Shown piece after piece: positions 11,777-23,420 of a stretch of DNA of 64,000 nucleotides; position 1 is the first letter of the stretch; every line of letters begins with the position of its first letter. The notes beneath the pieces were generated by a model. It was not told where the DNA came from. It saw nothing but the letters and a program-made list of their open reading frames with translations, and searched no databases. Source of the DNA: Roridomyces roridus (taxonomy: Eukaryota > Basidiomycota > Agaricomycetes > Agaricales > Mycenaceae); assembly GCA_029378245.1 (NCBI GenBank), contig JARKIF010000005.1:1-64000 (forward strand), in the 5' to 3' direction. A program made the translations under genes and the position numbers.

Positions 11777-13470
11777 ATGCCTGCTCCAAAACACCCCAAA
11801 TCCGAGAAGTTTGCGATGAAACAAGGCTCTGCTGGCCTTCCAGATGTCCAGACTCACCCCATGGACTGGATTCGCGAAACTGACCTTATAACGAAACGTC
11901 GAAACGACCCATCTCTCCCACTCGAGCCAGACCGCCGCGGCTCCCGTGGCCAGCCCGAGTCTTTTTTCGAGTTCGTATTGAACCCAGCTGCGTTGCAAGA
12001 AACCGTCGCTCTACGCCGCATCTCTTGCGTCGACCATTACCGATTTTCGTGTCTGCTTGAAGTCATGCTCGTGGAACAAGATTTTGAGTCCAAGTGGATC
12101 ACCCTTGGCTCCGAGGAGCAGACGAGGCATTTTATCGCCGCGTTTCAGAGGCTCGAGCACCCTGCGAACTTTGGCGGGATGGGCAGTATGGGCTTGAAGA
12201 TGGACATACCGGAGCTGTGTTTGGATGAGCTCCTCGGCCCATCTCGCGACGGGAGGGGATTCTTCGACCTTCTCAAACTGTTCTTACTTCCCAACAACCA
12301 GGAGGCTCCGAAGCAGCCCTTCGTCCTCCAGAACGCCGGATTCGACGCCTTGATCGGCTGGAAGCCAGACGACACCTCCGTGAACCGGAAGACTTATCAT
12401 GTACAGCGGGGCAGTGAGCGTACACGGTACATTTGTACGTCCACGTTTCTTTGAGGCTCACTCACTGACACCACCCAGTGCTGTTCCTTAGATTCGACAT
12501 CGCCTCGTTGGAGGGCAGGGACCCACGTATTGTGACTCACAACAATTTTTGCGACGCATGCTTGAAGCCTGAGGACGAGACTAACAACGGCGAGATGAAC
12601 GTTTGCTCCCAGTGCAGCGCCATCGGTCGCCACGTCCGCTACTGCGACAGGTTCGTCTTTTTCACTCTCCAAAATATCCCCAGGCTTATTTCCTCAGAAA
12701 ATGTCAACAGGATGCCTGGAAGATCCATAAGAGGTCATGTGGAAAGCCCCTCGGTGCGTAACCCAATCTGCTTTCCGTATTATCTCATATCCAGCACAGA
12801 AGCTGGTACTGCATTGCAGGACGTGCCCAGCCGGGAAACATCCTCTCGACCCGACATTCCTCCAATCGTAAAAGGCTACCACCGCTCCGCCCATCTCCTG
12901 CGCCAGATAAGCCGCCTCAATGTTAATCGAGAGGTAGACTACGTCGTGGCGGCATTGGCGCCCGCCCACGTAGAGTACCTGATGTACCTCCGCAACCCCC
13001 ATTCTGCGGCATCCTTCATGGTCATGCGCGAATACGCCATGTCGAGCGTGGGCCCACGCGCTGAGGCGGGGCTGCTCTACGTCTACCGGTCGCTGCAAAC
13101 CTGGATATCGACTCATGGCGTCGTGACCGAGGAGGTGCTGCGGAATCAGCTGCGAAGGGAGTATGGCGCGACGTTCGATAACGTGCTCGTAGCGTTGGAG
13201 CGTGGGGAGCGTCCGATGCTTGAAGAGACAGTGTCGCGCGAGGAGATTGACAAGGTTTTGGGCCATTTGAAGACGCTCGGCCGGTTTAAGGAACAGCTCA
13301 AGAACTATGTGAGCGGGGCAGGAGAGTCCTGGATTATGATCCTTCGGGTATGTGTTGTTTCACTTGTCTCGCGTCGGAACTCACAGCACCAGGCTGGACC
13401 GAATAAGGACGTTTGCGTCAGTTTTCACTATCCTTTTGACCTCTATTTCTCTGCTTCCGCTCCTTCGTGA
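11777..13470 (+). CDS. Internal-MYND zinc-finger protein, 503 residues, intact
   Basis: Five exons join in frame: 11777-12434, 12479-12650, 12698-12753, 12800-13347 and 13393-13470. Residues 1-219 form an N-terminal domain of unknown type with ELCLDELLGPSRDG and FDALIGWKPDD, also found in the decayed copy at 4866-4270. The MYND finger follows at about residues 243-295: FCDACLKPEDETNNGEMNVC, SQC, RYCDR, intron, KCQQDAWKIHKRSC. All eight Cys/His ligands are present. The remaining roughly 200 residues are mostly helical (AASFMVMREYAMSSVGPRAE, LRNQLRREYGATFDNVL). Compared with the inverted paralogue it lacks about 30 residues just before the finger. The role is unknown; MYND domains act in protein-protein recruitment. 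Confidence 0.82.
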
Positions 13471-13501
13471 TCCATGGCAATCTTATGTATGATCCAGATC
13501 T

Positions 13502-13552
13502 GACATTATCTTGTATTTCTTGCACAAACAAATGTATTCACACTTCTTGAAA
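13502..13552 (+). repeat. Conserved 3' UTR block of the internal-MYND cassette
   Basis: A block with TTATCTTGTATTTCTTGCAC and a following AAATGTAT...CTTCTTG occurs downstream of each gene of this cassette: here, at 14736-14791, and inverted at about 1521-1573 and 282-335. It is well conserved relative to surrounding non-coding DNA. It may hold the cleavage/polyadenylation region or simply mark the age of the duplications. Confidence 0.6.
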
Positions 13553-13707
13553 AACCACTGGATAAGGCACTTGCTTGGAAGTAGCCTCATCGAAATTTGA
13601 AGAGACGAGTTGGAGACGAGAGTAATGTGGTGAGAAAGTATCACGTGATCGTGTCGGCTTTTGCCAGGCTCTTCTTTTCTACGACCAACTGTGCTTGTCC
13701 TTCGTCA

Positions 13708-14638
13708 ATGAAGCACTTTTGTGCCGCCTGTATGAAGGCTGAGGACAAGACTCAAAACGCCAAGCTGAGCGTCTGCGCCGCGTGCCTACTCGTCGATCGC
13801 GACGTCCGTTACTGCAACAGGTCCGACTTGCTCGTTGCCAAAAATTCCCCAGGCTTATTTCCTAGAGAGTGTCAAAGGGATGCGTGGAAGAACCATAAGC
13901 GCTCATGTGGAAAGCGCCTCGGTGCGTAGGCCAACTTTTTTTCTTGCCCGCCTCATATCCAGCACAGAACCCGGCACTGCGCCAAATACATTTGGGGACG
14001 TGCCTAACCGATTCTCTGGTACCTACATCCCGCCTACCGCACCAGGCTACCGCCGCTCGGCCGCTCTCTTGCAGCAGATTAGCTTCCTCAACGACAACCC
14101 GGCGGCTGACTACATCCTCGAAATGTCCCCGCCCGGTCGGAAAAAACCTATCCATGCCTTCATGGATCTTCACACCCCCGACTCTGCGTCAATCTTTATG
14201 GTCATGCGCGGCTACGCCATGTCGAGTACGGGCCCACGTGCCGAGGCGGCGTTGCTCTACGTCTATCGTCTGCTACAGAAGCGTTCAGTGGCGACCGTGA
14301 ACGAGAAACTGCTACAAAATCAGCTGCGGAGGGAGTACGGCGCGACTTTCGACAGTGTCCTCGCAGCACTGGGGCGCGGAGAGCCCACAGTGTTTGAAGG
14401 GGAGGTTTCGCGCGAGGATATTGAAAAGGCGTTGAGCTCTTTGAAGGCAGCTGGCCGGTTCAAGCCGCAACTCGGGCATTTCGTGAGCGGTGCAGGAGGG
14501 AAGTCGATGAAGATGTTCCGTCAGGTATGTATCATTTTTTTTGGCTATGCGAGCTCACGACCCCAGGTTGGATTGCATAAGGACGTTAGGGTCGTCGTGG
14601 ACTATCCACTTGACGTCTATTGTTGGTTGGCTCGTTGA
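13708..14638 (+). CDS. Short MYND zinc-finger protein, 265 residues, intact
   Basis: Exons 13708-13820, 13866-13921, 13968-14524 and 14567-14638 give 265 codons plus stop. The protein begins with the finger (MKHFCAACMKAEDKTQNAKL, VCAAC, RYCNR, intron, ECQRDAWKNHKRSC) and lacks the N-terminal domain of the upstream paralogue. The C-terminal region matches it closely (FMVMRGYAMSSTGPRAEAAL, NQLRREYGATFDSVLAAL, FVSGAGGKSMKM). The ATG at 13708 is placed at the point where paralogue similarity starts; an upstream frame stays open to 13597 without family similarity. It follows the longer paralogue by 238 bp on the same strand, so the two form a cassette. Confidence 0.82.
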
Positions 14639-14860
14639 TTCTTAGTTTGGAGAGCTGACAGGTCGAGGTGACCACTGTATCTTGGGGGGGAGACTCGCAG
14701 TGCCTGAGAGGTGCTCGTCGCATGTATCGTAAAATCTGACATTATCTTGTATTTCTTGCACAGAGCCAAATGTATAACATTTCTTGGAAATGGTGAGCAC
14801 CCGTGCGAGCCTGAGCATATCCAGGAAACAGTGTATAGTACAAGCACGATACAATTCGGT

Positions 14861-16216
14861 TCAGTCAAAAGGGACCCTTCTTATTCCCTCACCCGCAATA
14901 CGCGGCCCCTCCTTGCGCTCAGAGTTTGCCGCCGCAAACGCACTGGGCACCGGAATCCCACAACAATCACCCCAACCCTCATGCTTATGCCCATGCCCGT
15001 GTGCATCCTCCTCGCCGGCAACGACGACAGGCCCTCCGTACGGTAAGAGCGAGCCAAAGAGGAAGTGCTGGATGACGGGCAGCTTGCCCAGCACCTCCGC
15101 CGTGTACATCTTCACCATCCCCGAGTTGACCTTGTCCCAGGTCTTGACTGCGGAGATGTCGTCCAGCATGGGCGAGTGCCATCGTAGAGATGCAGTCTTG
15201 ATCTGGCGTGGATGAGAACGGGTGGGTGGAGAGAAAAGGTGGAGAGACTTACCGAGTTGATGAATTGAATGCAGGCAAAGTAGATGTACTCTTTTGCGTA
15301 CTCTTCTACGACCTCCATGTCATGGATCGCCTTGGGACGGATGAACTTGTGGCCTACGGAAGAGCTGAGGATAAAGGCATCGAAAGAGATAAATACGCAC
15401 CACGCAGCTGCGCTGCCCCAAACAAGAATGGGAGGAAGTGGTAGTCGTCTAGGCCCCAGACGCCATGGGAGCCCGCGGGCTCGAGCCAGTACGTTGATTG
15501 CAGTATCCGCATAATGCCAATGTACCTGAAGGCAAATGAGGGACTGTTGAAGGTTCAATGGTTAGACAACGCACCTCCAAAATACCCGGATAACGAGTGC
15601 CGTGTGGTCGCTCTCCTGAAAAACGCCAAGGCGCTCGAGACACAACCTACACGGCGGTCGTCAGCAGAGAATGAGCATCAAGAAAGATGGGTCATACAGC
15701 CAACACAAAAAGTTGAGCTCCATCCCACTCCCGTAGTCGATGCGCGTCCGGTTTCCCCATGACTCCACAAAGTACGTCCCCACTTCAGCGCGCGCTTCCG
15801 GAGGAATCGGAAGAGTCTCGTGCAATGACGGGGAGAGCTGCGAGATGTATCAACGGAGATTCACCACTCAATAGCTACTACGCACTTCCGAGATGCGGTC
15901 GTAGAATGTGCGGAATGCAGGATTCCCGAAACGGGATGCAGCGTTTTCTACGGGTGGGATTGCGCGTGCGGTAGCCTCCACCGAGTCGAGGATGCTCAGG
16001 ACGGCGGTTACACCCTGCTGCTCTGTAAGCAATTATCGACAAAGGTGTTGGGCAACGCACATCCGATTGGGTGCATTCCGAGCTGAGCTTGACACCGACA
16101 GCAGAGTCGTTAAGTGCACCAATGTATTGCAGGATTTCCGTATGTGTGGGGCATGTCTGGAAGTACTCGAGCTGAGCCGGCGTCAGAATCGCCTTGGTCG
16201 GGACTTGATAGGACAT
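14861..16216 (-). CDS. PTPA: PP2A phosphatase activator PTPA (Rrd-type peptidyl-prolyl isomerase)
   Basis: The ATG at 16216 gives [20 protein letters not shown], then [17 protein letters not shown] sequence. After several introns come [96 protein letters not shown] and a C terminus ending in [16 protein letters not shown]. These are near-invariant PTPA blocks. The protein is the ATP-dependent activator/isomerase that helps load metal ions and reactivates the PP2A catalytic subunit, in cytosol and nucleus. Both yeast-type Rrd1 and Rrd2 share these motifs, so I do not assign one. It is a single-copy housekeeping gene of ordinary length, tail-to-tail with the MYND gene 223 bp away. Confidence 0.93.
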
Positions 16217-16590
16217 TTAACCGCCGATTTTCTTGCTCGAGATTCTAGCAGAGAGAGTTGAGTCCAGCTTAGTCCAAGTCGATGCCAAAAAGTGGAATTG
16301 AGGCCAAGGTGATGATGGTACAAGACAAGCAGTATCTCACTCCCAATCCGGACGAATTCCAGGACTCGTCCATTTTCACATGACATAGCTAGACTAGCGT
16401 TCTGTATACAACTACGGGGATGAGTGCACTACTGTCCCGCAGACGATAGGAGAGAAAAAAGACGCGAACTTGACGTTGAGCCTTGACCTTGCTGCGCTCC
16501 AGTTCAGCACAGAGTGGTCAACTCGCTGGAGCCCTACCTGCGACGCAGCACTCACTCGCACATTTCAGGCGAAAGCGGTCTATTAGGGAT

Positions 16591-17244
16591 CTAGAGAGTG
16601 ATACTGTAGTCGTACTCGCTACTCGCAGTCTGGGCAAACCAAAGCACGACAACGGAGAGCATGAGGGTCACATTCTGAGTGACATTCGCGTAGCCGTAGT
16701 ACTTGAACTGCTCTGGGTAATCCGGCATCACGTATTTCAGCACTAACAATGACTGCGGAAGAGTATGAGTCGACGGTCTGCGGAAATAAGAGTAGATGGA
16801 CGCACGACACTCCCAGCCAATCCTCCTGCCATCAACGTGAAGCCCAAGAAGAGGACAAGTCTCGCGACCCAGACCGCGCGCGAGTCACCAAAGGTGTCGT
16901 TGCCCCGAATCCTGTCCTTGTCTATCATATTGATAACGAGGAATCCGAGAAGCGAGCAAAGGCCCGGGAGCCAGTCGACAAAGGAGATGTTGACGGGTAC
17001 GGGCGTGTCGGGCTGGCCCCATGGTGCTTTTGCGTGAGCAGAGACGATGCAGGCGTCGAGGAAGATCCAGTTGGCGAGAGCGAACTGCGGCGGAGAATGA
17101 GACAAGTCACCGAGCCAGAAAAGCACGCACGAGTGCGCCGGCAAAGTAGACACCTAGAGTGCGACGGTGCTTGCCAAAATCGACGTCAGGGAATGGATTG
17201 AGGCATACTCGACGAGGATCGTAAGTGGCAGGAGGTAAAGACAT
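16591..17244 (-). CDS. VPS68: Vps68/TMEM50 (UPF0220) vacuolar protein-sorting membrane protein
   Basis: The ATG at 17244 starts MSLPPATYDPRRVCLNPFPD, followed by HRRTLGVYFAGAL and, after an intron, FALANWIFLDACIVSAHAKA (TM1). Then comes VDWLPGLCSLLGFLVINMID (TM2), WVARLVLFLGFTLMAGGLAG (TM3), and after an intron LKYVMPDYPEQFKYYGYANV, TQNVTLMLSVVVLWFAQTAS (TM4). The stop is TAG at 16591-16593. Four TMs and these blocks are diagnostic of the family. Vps68 works with Vps55 at late endosomes to support ESCRT-dependent sorting to the vacuole. It lies 374 bp upstream of PTPA on the same strand. Confidence 0.93.
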
Positions 17245-17470
17245 GTTGTTTGGGCGTGCTGCGGCTGCGCGCCATAAAAGTTGATCCAGTCTTTGCACGC
17301 ATTGAGGAGCAAGCAATTCTATTTTCTAAGAGTACACTATGTTACAGATATATAAGAGAAGTAAAGATAAACGTATGTAGATCAAGCAGTCGAGATAAAC
17401 CTCGTCGTAGGGAGGTAATGGAGGAGAGACAGATGAGATGAGAGAGAGAAAAAGATGAAGCAAGACGGTA

Positions 17471-17706
17471 CTGTACCATTTCGATCAATTCGAATGGTCA
17501 CAAGTCACAGCCGATTTTTCATACATAAATTTCCGTATTCACAGGGTCACAGACGAAATTTTCGCTCTGCCGAGGCTTTCCGCAGCTTGCCGAGGCCTGC
17601 CGGCGGATCAAATTCCCTTTTCGGGACGTGCCGGCCGTCGGCTACGAATGGTTCCATTCGTATGGAAAGTCACGCGTCAAAGTGCCATCCGAATTGATCG
17701 CGACGT
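17471..17706. mobile_element. Degenerate MITE, copy A of the CTGTA family
   Basis: A roughly 236-bp element is preceded by TA at 17469-17470. It is an inverted, diverged copy of the better-preserved element at 36151-36391; both share the AATTCGWATGG end motif and an internal GTGACCCTGTGA-like stretch. It lies exactly at the edge of the inverted duplication and supplies the last codons of the hypothetical gene to its right. There is no coding capacity. The TA flank and size suggest a Tc1/mariner-like MITE. Confidence 0.65.
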
Positions 17707-19251
17707 CGTGGACCGAGCATTACACCGCCGCCAATGGTCCTCGTGTTGGCCCGGCGTGTGGGTTTTAGCGGAGGCGGGGCGAATTGTTGGGCCGGCGTGA
17801 GGGTATGGATGGTTGGATGCAAGCCTCCGGGGCGCAGGCGTCTCATAGATAATGAGAGGCGTCACAGGGCGGACGGTAATGATATCTGCTAATAGGGCAC
17901 GCGGCGTGGCCAGCGGCGGTGAGGGTGGAGGGATGGGGCCATCGAAGGGCGTGATGTGTGGCACAGTGGCTCCGGTGGGGTTCAGCGTTGCTGAAATGTT
18001 GATTGCATGTCCCGGCGCAGTGCAGGTGCGAGCACGAGAAGACTGGTTCGCGTCAGTGAAAGTAAGGCAGGAGTAAGGATCAGCTCACGGAAGCAGCGGC
18101 GAAGAGCAGTAACGTCTCGGGCAACTGCGCCAACGAAGGAATGACGGGCTTGTGATTCGTATACTGGAAAGAGGGTAAGCACAGGTAGCGATGGACAGAA
18201 TGTGCGACATACGGGGTTTTCGCTGGTCGAACGTATACGGTCGGAACGGCGGGGCGGGGGAAGCTCTTCGGTGAGGGGATGGACGTGGCGTTCGTTGTCA
18301 ACCATCTCGCCAGGTGCGTTGGTAGCCAAAACAACTGGAGGCGGGTCGGCGATGAGCAGGCCACGGACAAGCTTCTAAAAGAACGGTAAGAACAAGATCG
18401 AAATGGGCAGAAAGGAACGCACGGTATGGGGTATGAGAGAATACGGCCTTGGATCGCGGTCCGAACGCAGGAGGTATTTGATGGGGAAAGTGACGAGCAG
18501 TCTCGCGTGCTGCAAGAGACAGTCAGCGGAAGAAACGATGACGAGGAAGGAACACACCCAAGTAAGGAGAAGAGAGCGCGTCCTTTCGAGTGGAACAGCA
18601 CGGTGGTGAAGCTTGCCCAGGACGACCAGCGCCATGGACTCGCCAATATCCTTGTCGAGAGTGTCCTATTGAGAACATGAGTAAAGGTAGATGGAGCTGC
18701 GAAAGAATACACACCTCGTCTGTAGTCGTACGAGCACGCGTCACTGGGATCGCGGCCAACGCGACAGCCGCAACAAGCATGACCAAGTGGATCAACGCCA
18801 AACTGGGCGAGATCGACATGGCTGACGCGACGGTCGTTGGTGGGTCGTCTGCGACGGGGATGGGAGTGGGCGAGGGCGGAACCAGCTCATCCAACAGCGT
18901 CACGACTGACACCGAAGGGCTCGTCGACTGGAAATGGAGATGCACCATTGGCTTAGAGCTATGGGCTTCCAGAGCGTCGAGGAGCGGGGTGTAGTTTGGG
19001 AAGAGCGGGTGAGGGATGAGGTCGAGGATGGGGGAGAAGACGACGGGAGGAGGCACGGTGAAGTTGACGGTGACGGGGGTGGAAGTGAGATACGCGTCGA
19101 GTCCCTCAAAGCCGATCCCCAGAGGAACCAGGATGCAGAGGCTCTCAGCGTATATGCGGAGAGACTGCATGGCGCTCAACGGACTGGGGTGATGAAGCTC
19201 TCGGAGCACGCTGAGCACGGTGAACGAGCTGAGGAGGGTGGAGAAGAACAT
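17670..19251 (-). CDS. Unrecognised multi-exon membrane protein (copy A, apparently intact)
   Basis: The ATG at 19251 gives a hydrophobic start (MFFSTLLSSFTVLSVLREL), then a second segment (YAESLCILVPLGIGFEGLDA), a Pro-rich luminal-like stretch, and a clear TM (LIHLVMLVAAVALAAIPVTR). The next exons read DIGESMALVVLGKLHHRAVP, RTRSLLLTW, HARLLVTFPIKYLLRSDRD, and KLVRGLLIADPPPVVLATNA. GT-AG introns of about 50 bp join these in frame. A conserved TATAAAAG lies 50 bp upstream of the ATG. The 3' end is unsure because the gene runs into a MITE: TGA at 17670-17672 is used if the GGGVMLGPRR frame is correct. I do not recognise the family. The inverted copy at 28842 is damaged. Confidence 0.55.
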
Positions 19252-20270
19252 TGTGGTGCAATGTCAAGAGCGAAAATGGGGTCCAAACTGGACAGTCTCG
19301 CTTTTATACCGCATCATTCAACAGCGACCAACAACGCGCTGCGCGTCCCAAACTTCGCACAGCCCATCTGCAGGTGACTGAGGGATGACGGCGGGGATGA
19401 CGGGAGGAAGTCATCATCGAGGTGCGCGACACGGTCTGACGCGGTAGGAACTTCAGGTCTTCATCGGGTGTTCTTCAATCTTCGAAGTCGAAAGTCACCG
19501 GGGCTGTTGCTCGCAACGTCGAGATTGGCCTCCTGCAAAGACGAGACTCGTCTTGCTTCCTGTCCTTGTCGCTGCTTCCACTGGAGTTGTTCACGACTTC
19601 GCTCGATACTCCAGCTCCATTTCGTGTCTTCCTCACGGCCAAACGATACGCTGCATAGAAAGGGACTTGGTGGTACGGAGTAGAACAGGGTAAGAAAAAC
19701 GGAAGCATTTTCGCATCTGACGGCGTCAACGCGGTCACCGGTCACCAAGTGACACCAAGTTCCAACTGCGACGCGCCTTACATGAGGCTCCGCATATTGT
19801 ACGATGGCAGACTCTCCCGGCGAGCCCTTGGCCTCGTATCAAGTAACTTGCAACGCTCCTTCGAGTCTCTTCGAATCTGACTTCTTTTCTCACAAGCACT
19901 GACCGTTTTCTACGGCGGACAGCTACTATGTAACCTCGTATGGATGGGCAGCACTCGGGCTGTTGCTACCCATTCCGTATGAGCGCTGGGCGGAACAGTC
20001 GGGCCAGCGCCTAATGATACTATTCAGACTTCCTCGTTGACGGTGATGAGCCAGAGATGAGAGATGAGACTCACTGAGTGGACGCCAATACACTGGGAGT
20101 GTAGCCTGGCCCGGTCATCGACTCCCGCTCGACCTACTTCCTCACTCCAGTGGCACAAGTTACAGGAGTCACGAAGCGAGAAAACTGTTTACCGCGCAGG
20201 AAAGTCCTCCTTCCTTCCTTTCTTCCCAAGGCTCCAAACGCGCCGCTGGTGTCTTGTTTGCCCAGCCTTC
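17700..20270. repeat. Arm A of inverted segmental duplication
   Basis: This arm is homologous in opposite orientation to about 27950-30435. It covers the whole membrane-protein gene, its TATA box, about 500 bp upstream, and a degraded counterpart of the pseudogene at 27676-28126 (20110-20270, around CGCTCGACCTACTTC). Copies have diverged by substitutions and indels, most in the 3' exon of the membrane gene. Confidence 0.8.
19301..19308 (-). promoter_or_regulatory. TATA box of membrane-protein gene copy A
   Basis: On the minus strand TATAAAAG lies 50 bp upstream of the ATG at 19251. The same box is conserved in the duplicated copy at 28785-28792, which supports both the start choice and its use as a core promoter. 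Confidence 0.6.
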
Positions 20271-21835
20271 CCAGAGTATTCTACGGACACCCGACACCTC
20301 ACTCGCCAAACCCTGGATCGACGGCAACTATCGCGTACCGCAACCTGAACGCCCTCGCTGTCGGTCCAAGTCCTCACCCACGCACTCAGAGCCGGACGGA
20401 TGTAGATGCCGAGAGACGCGTCCACGCGTTGCCGGCAGCGCGTCGCATTTGATCCGTCCCGGGCCCATCCTTCGTCCCTTGCTCTCCACCTCCACCTCCA
20501 TCTCCTCGTGGCGAACTGCCGACCTACCCATCGGCGCTACGGCGCACCGATTCCAACCATAGGATCATGCCACCCGGCTCAGAGTGCCCCAACGCCCCTC
20601 ACACTCTTGTACATGAAAATCTCCCCATCCGGCACCTGCGGCAATCTCTGGGCTTCGACTGGTGATCTTGAAAAGCGCTCTACGTAGGGACCTATTGTCT
20701 AGAGATGATCTTATCTTATTAGCTCTACTTGGGATGATCGACTTGAAGCAGCGCCTCAAAAGGACCTCCGAGGTTCTGATAAAGGATATTCTTCTTTTCT
20801 TCGCCCAAGGATCCTCGCCATTCGGGTACTGACATATGTAGATATAGCCACTCTATCTGGGAAGATCCACGTCGTGGCGCCGGACGAAGCACGCATGTGG
20901 CAAGAAATAGCCAACGGTCGGTTTTTTTTCGAGGTCAGCATCCGGCGCAGGATAAGTCACCTACTAGTAACGGGTTCTATGTGCCTATTACAAGCTATCT
21001 CGTAAGAACTCAGGGCGCGTGCTCTTTTGCGGTAAGCATATCCACTCACAGCTCCCGCAAAACGGCTGAACTTGGTCTCAGATCCAACGGGGTGAAATCG
21101 CCATGTTTTCCCTGACACTCCTTTCCTCACAATCTCCGTAGATCTGACTTCTCTGAATCCCCCACTCTCCACAATATCAGGATTTGGAGCAGTTCAATTA
21201 CGAGGAGGTTTGAAGTTCAAAATAACTGGTAAAGTCTCCGCAGTACCACTGCTTCCCCTACTTAATCACTCCTCTCAGTTAATTTCAAGTTGATGATGGG
21301 TCGACGGTGAGTATGCATCACCGCCCTCGTCCACTTTACCGCACTTCGGGATAATCGCCGACGACGCCCGACCTACGGTAACAGGCTTACCCCATGACTC
21401 GGGAGGACCAATGTCTCCCTACCCGTGTATCCAAGCCGTACGTGTCTGTATGCCGGTGAATAAGAGGTATTTTGGGTCATCTGCTTCTTTGTTGGAGAAT
21501 AGCCGTGACCATCGCCGGCGGTAACCCGACCTCTGGCTTGCTGGATCTGCCCGAAATCCCCCAAAATGTATTTTCGCTACTCGCGGGCAACACAGAAACG
21601 TCTATCTGCGACGATGCACACTGGAGTAGTGCGGATACTAATAGAATTACGACTCCGCGTGGTGATATTCTCCCGATCTTGACGACACAGGTTTACACCC
21701 ACGGTCGGGTGCACACTGTTATATATCATCTTACCGTGCGCAAACAGCCATTCCCTTCCACTGTCCCTTCTCGCCCTGGACATGCGTTAACGCTTCGACT
21801 TGAACGACTACATCAAAGCTAGATTTTCCGCAAGT
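20271..21835. other. No gene recognised
   Basis: Several open stretches of 60-115 codons occur, but none joins to a family I know. Stretches near 20840-21000 (KIHVVAPDEARMWQEIANGR) and 21490-21700 (NPTSGLLDLPEIPQNVFSLL) read like protein. They cannot be joined into a convincing gene and may be remnants. Confidence 0.35.
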
Positions 21836-23309
21836 ATGGCCAAAGCATCCGACTCCTCCCTGTACACCCTGGGCGTCTTTGAAATCGGAGGAGTCTGTTC
21901 TACGATGCTCTTTGGAATCACGAGCGTGCAGGCGTTCAATTATTGTCGGCATTATCCAAAGGATGCGCTACTTATCAAGCTTACGGTGCGTTTCGTCGTA
22001 CTGCACGTTGAATTCGCTAACGCGTACTTAGGTTTTGTCGGTTTGGTGCGTTGTTCGTCTCTGAGGAGGTGGCTCTGATGTCGATGGGATAGGTTGTTGG
22101 AATTGGCGCACGGAATGGTCGTTTGGCACGGGGTGCGTATTCGACCAATGGGGTACAGACAGTCTCTCAACGAGAGCAGATCTTCACCTTGACGGTAACA
22201 TTCTACGGAGAGACCTCACACATCGCCCAACCCCCACGAACAATCTGGCTCAGCCTCCTCTTCTCTTCCCTCATCGTCACCATCGTCCAAATATTCTTCG
22301 CCAACCGGATCCGCGTATTTTCGCACCGTTGGATCGTCTCCATCATCTGCTGGCTCCTCGCTATCATTGACCTCGGAACGAGCCTCGCGATGCTGGTGAT
22401 TCTAATGGAGAGGAAGCACATTGATGTGCTCCAGGTCCAGTACCGTTGGCTCATGGCGGTTTCGTTGGGACTGAGTTCGTTTGTGGATGTGTGCATTGCC
22501 GTGTCTTTGTGCGTGCTGTTGGTTAGGATGAGGACCGGGACGCATCGCAAGTCGGTTTTCGTTTTCTGGGATTGGCCTTGGGCTGACTCGTTGTCTAGGA
22601 CGAAGAGATTGACGGATAAACTTATCAAGTGGTCTATAGGTCTGTTTATTTGCTCTCTTGGTGATTCATCTTAGAACCCGCTTTCAGAGTCTACCATTGT
22701 CAAGAGGTGCGCCGATGAACTTGGCTTCTTATTTCATTCGCCATAAATTCCGGATCCTACAGCGGAGCTGGGCTTCTCCAGCTGATATTGGCAAGTAGCG
22801 GCATCTATCACCCCCACGAGTTCTAATTGCGTTCGATAGTTTATGACCCGAGGCGATCGTGAGTCCACTCTCGGCTATTTTTCTGTGCAATAATTGCGTC
22901 TCCAGTGACATGGGTGTTTTTCTATTTAATCAAAGCAACGCGTGAGTCTTGCTACTCAAAGCGCTCCGGCCACTGACTCGCCGCCATGGAAAGTATTTTC
23001 AAACTCGATGCTCGTTTCGTGGGTTCATTTTATCTTATCCAATTTCTCGGACCATATCTTCTACGCAGCCTTAATTCACGGAAACGTCCCTGCCAGGAGG
23101 ACGACAACGTGGAGAGTGTGATTGATTTCAGCTCAAACCAAGGCCCTGGGTCACCCAGAGTAGGTGCTCTTTCGATCCACAACTGCCAGCTTTGATTCAA
23201 TGTACACTAGAACGTTGTGATACGTATAGCGACGACCGAGCGGGACAAAGATCTTGTGGACGAGATGCACCATGATTCAAAGGTCGGTATATATTTTGAT
23301 GTTCGGTGA
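21836..23309 (+). CDS. DUF6534-type integral membrane protein (copy 2)
   Basis: The ATG at 21836 opens SSLYTLGVFEIGGVCSTMLF and AFNYCRHYPKDALLIKLT, the same TM1-loop-TM2 as copy 1. It continues with VVELAHGMVVWHGVYSTNGV, TIWLSLLFSSLIVTIVQIFF, ANRIRVFSHRWIVSIICWLL and WLMAVSLGLSSFVDVCIAVS. A RTKRLTDKLIKWSIES exon and VTWVFFYLIKAT helix follow, then the C-terminal SLNSRKRPCQEDDNVESVID tail and a final exon (RIATTERDKDLVDEMHHDSK) with TGA at 23307-23309. Exon joins near 22630-22900 are less certain than the rest. The function is unknown. The gene is convergent with the YWTD gene, with only 111 bp between stops. Confidence 0.75.
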
Positions 23310-23420
23310 ATCATTCTCATCGCAAGAGCAGCCGAGTTCAGAACGTCTGGACGGCAACTTCGGAGTCGTGTCAATTGAACCCTAGCTCAAACACGGGCTC
23401 CACTAATTTATTAACGTACA

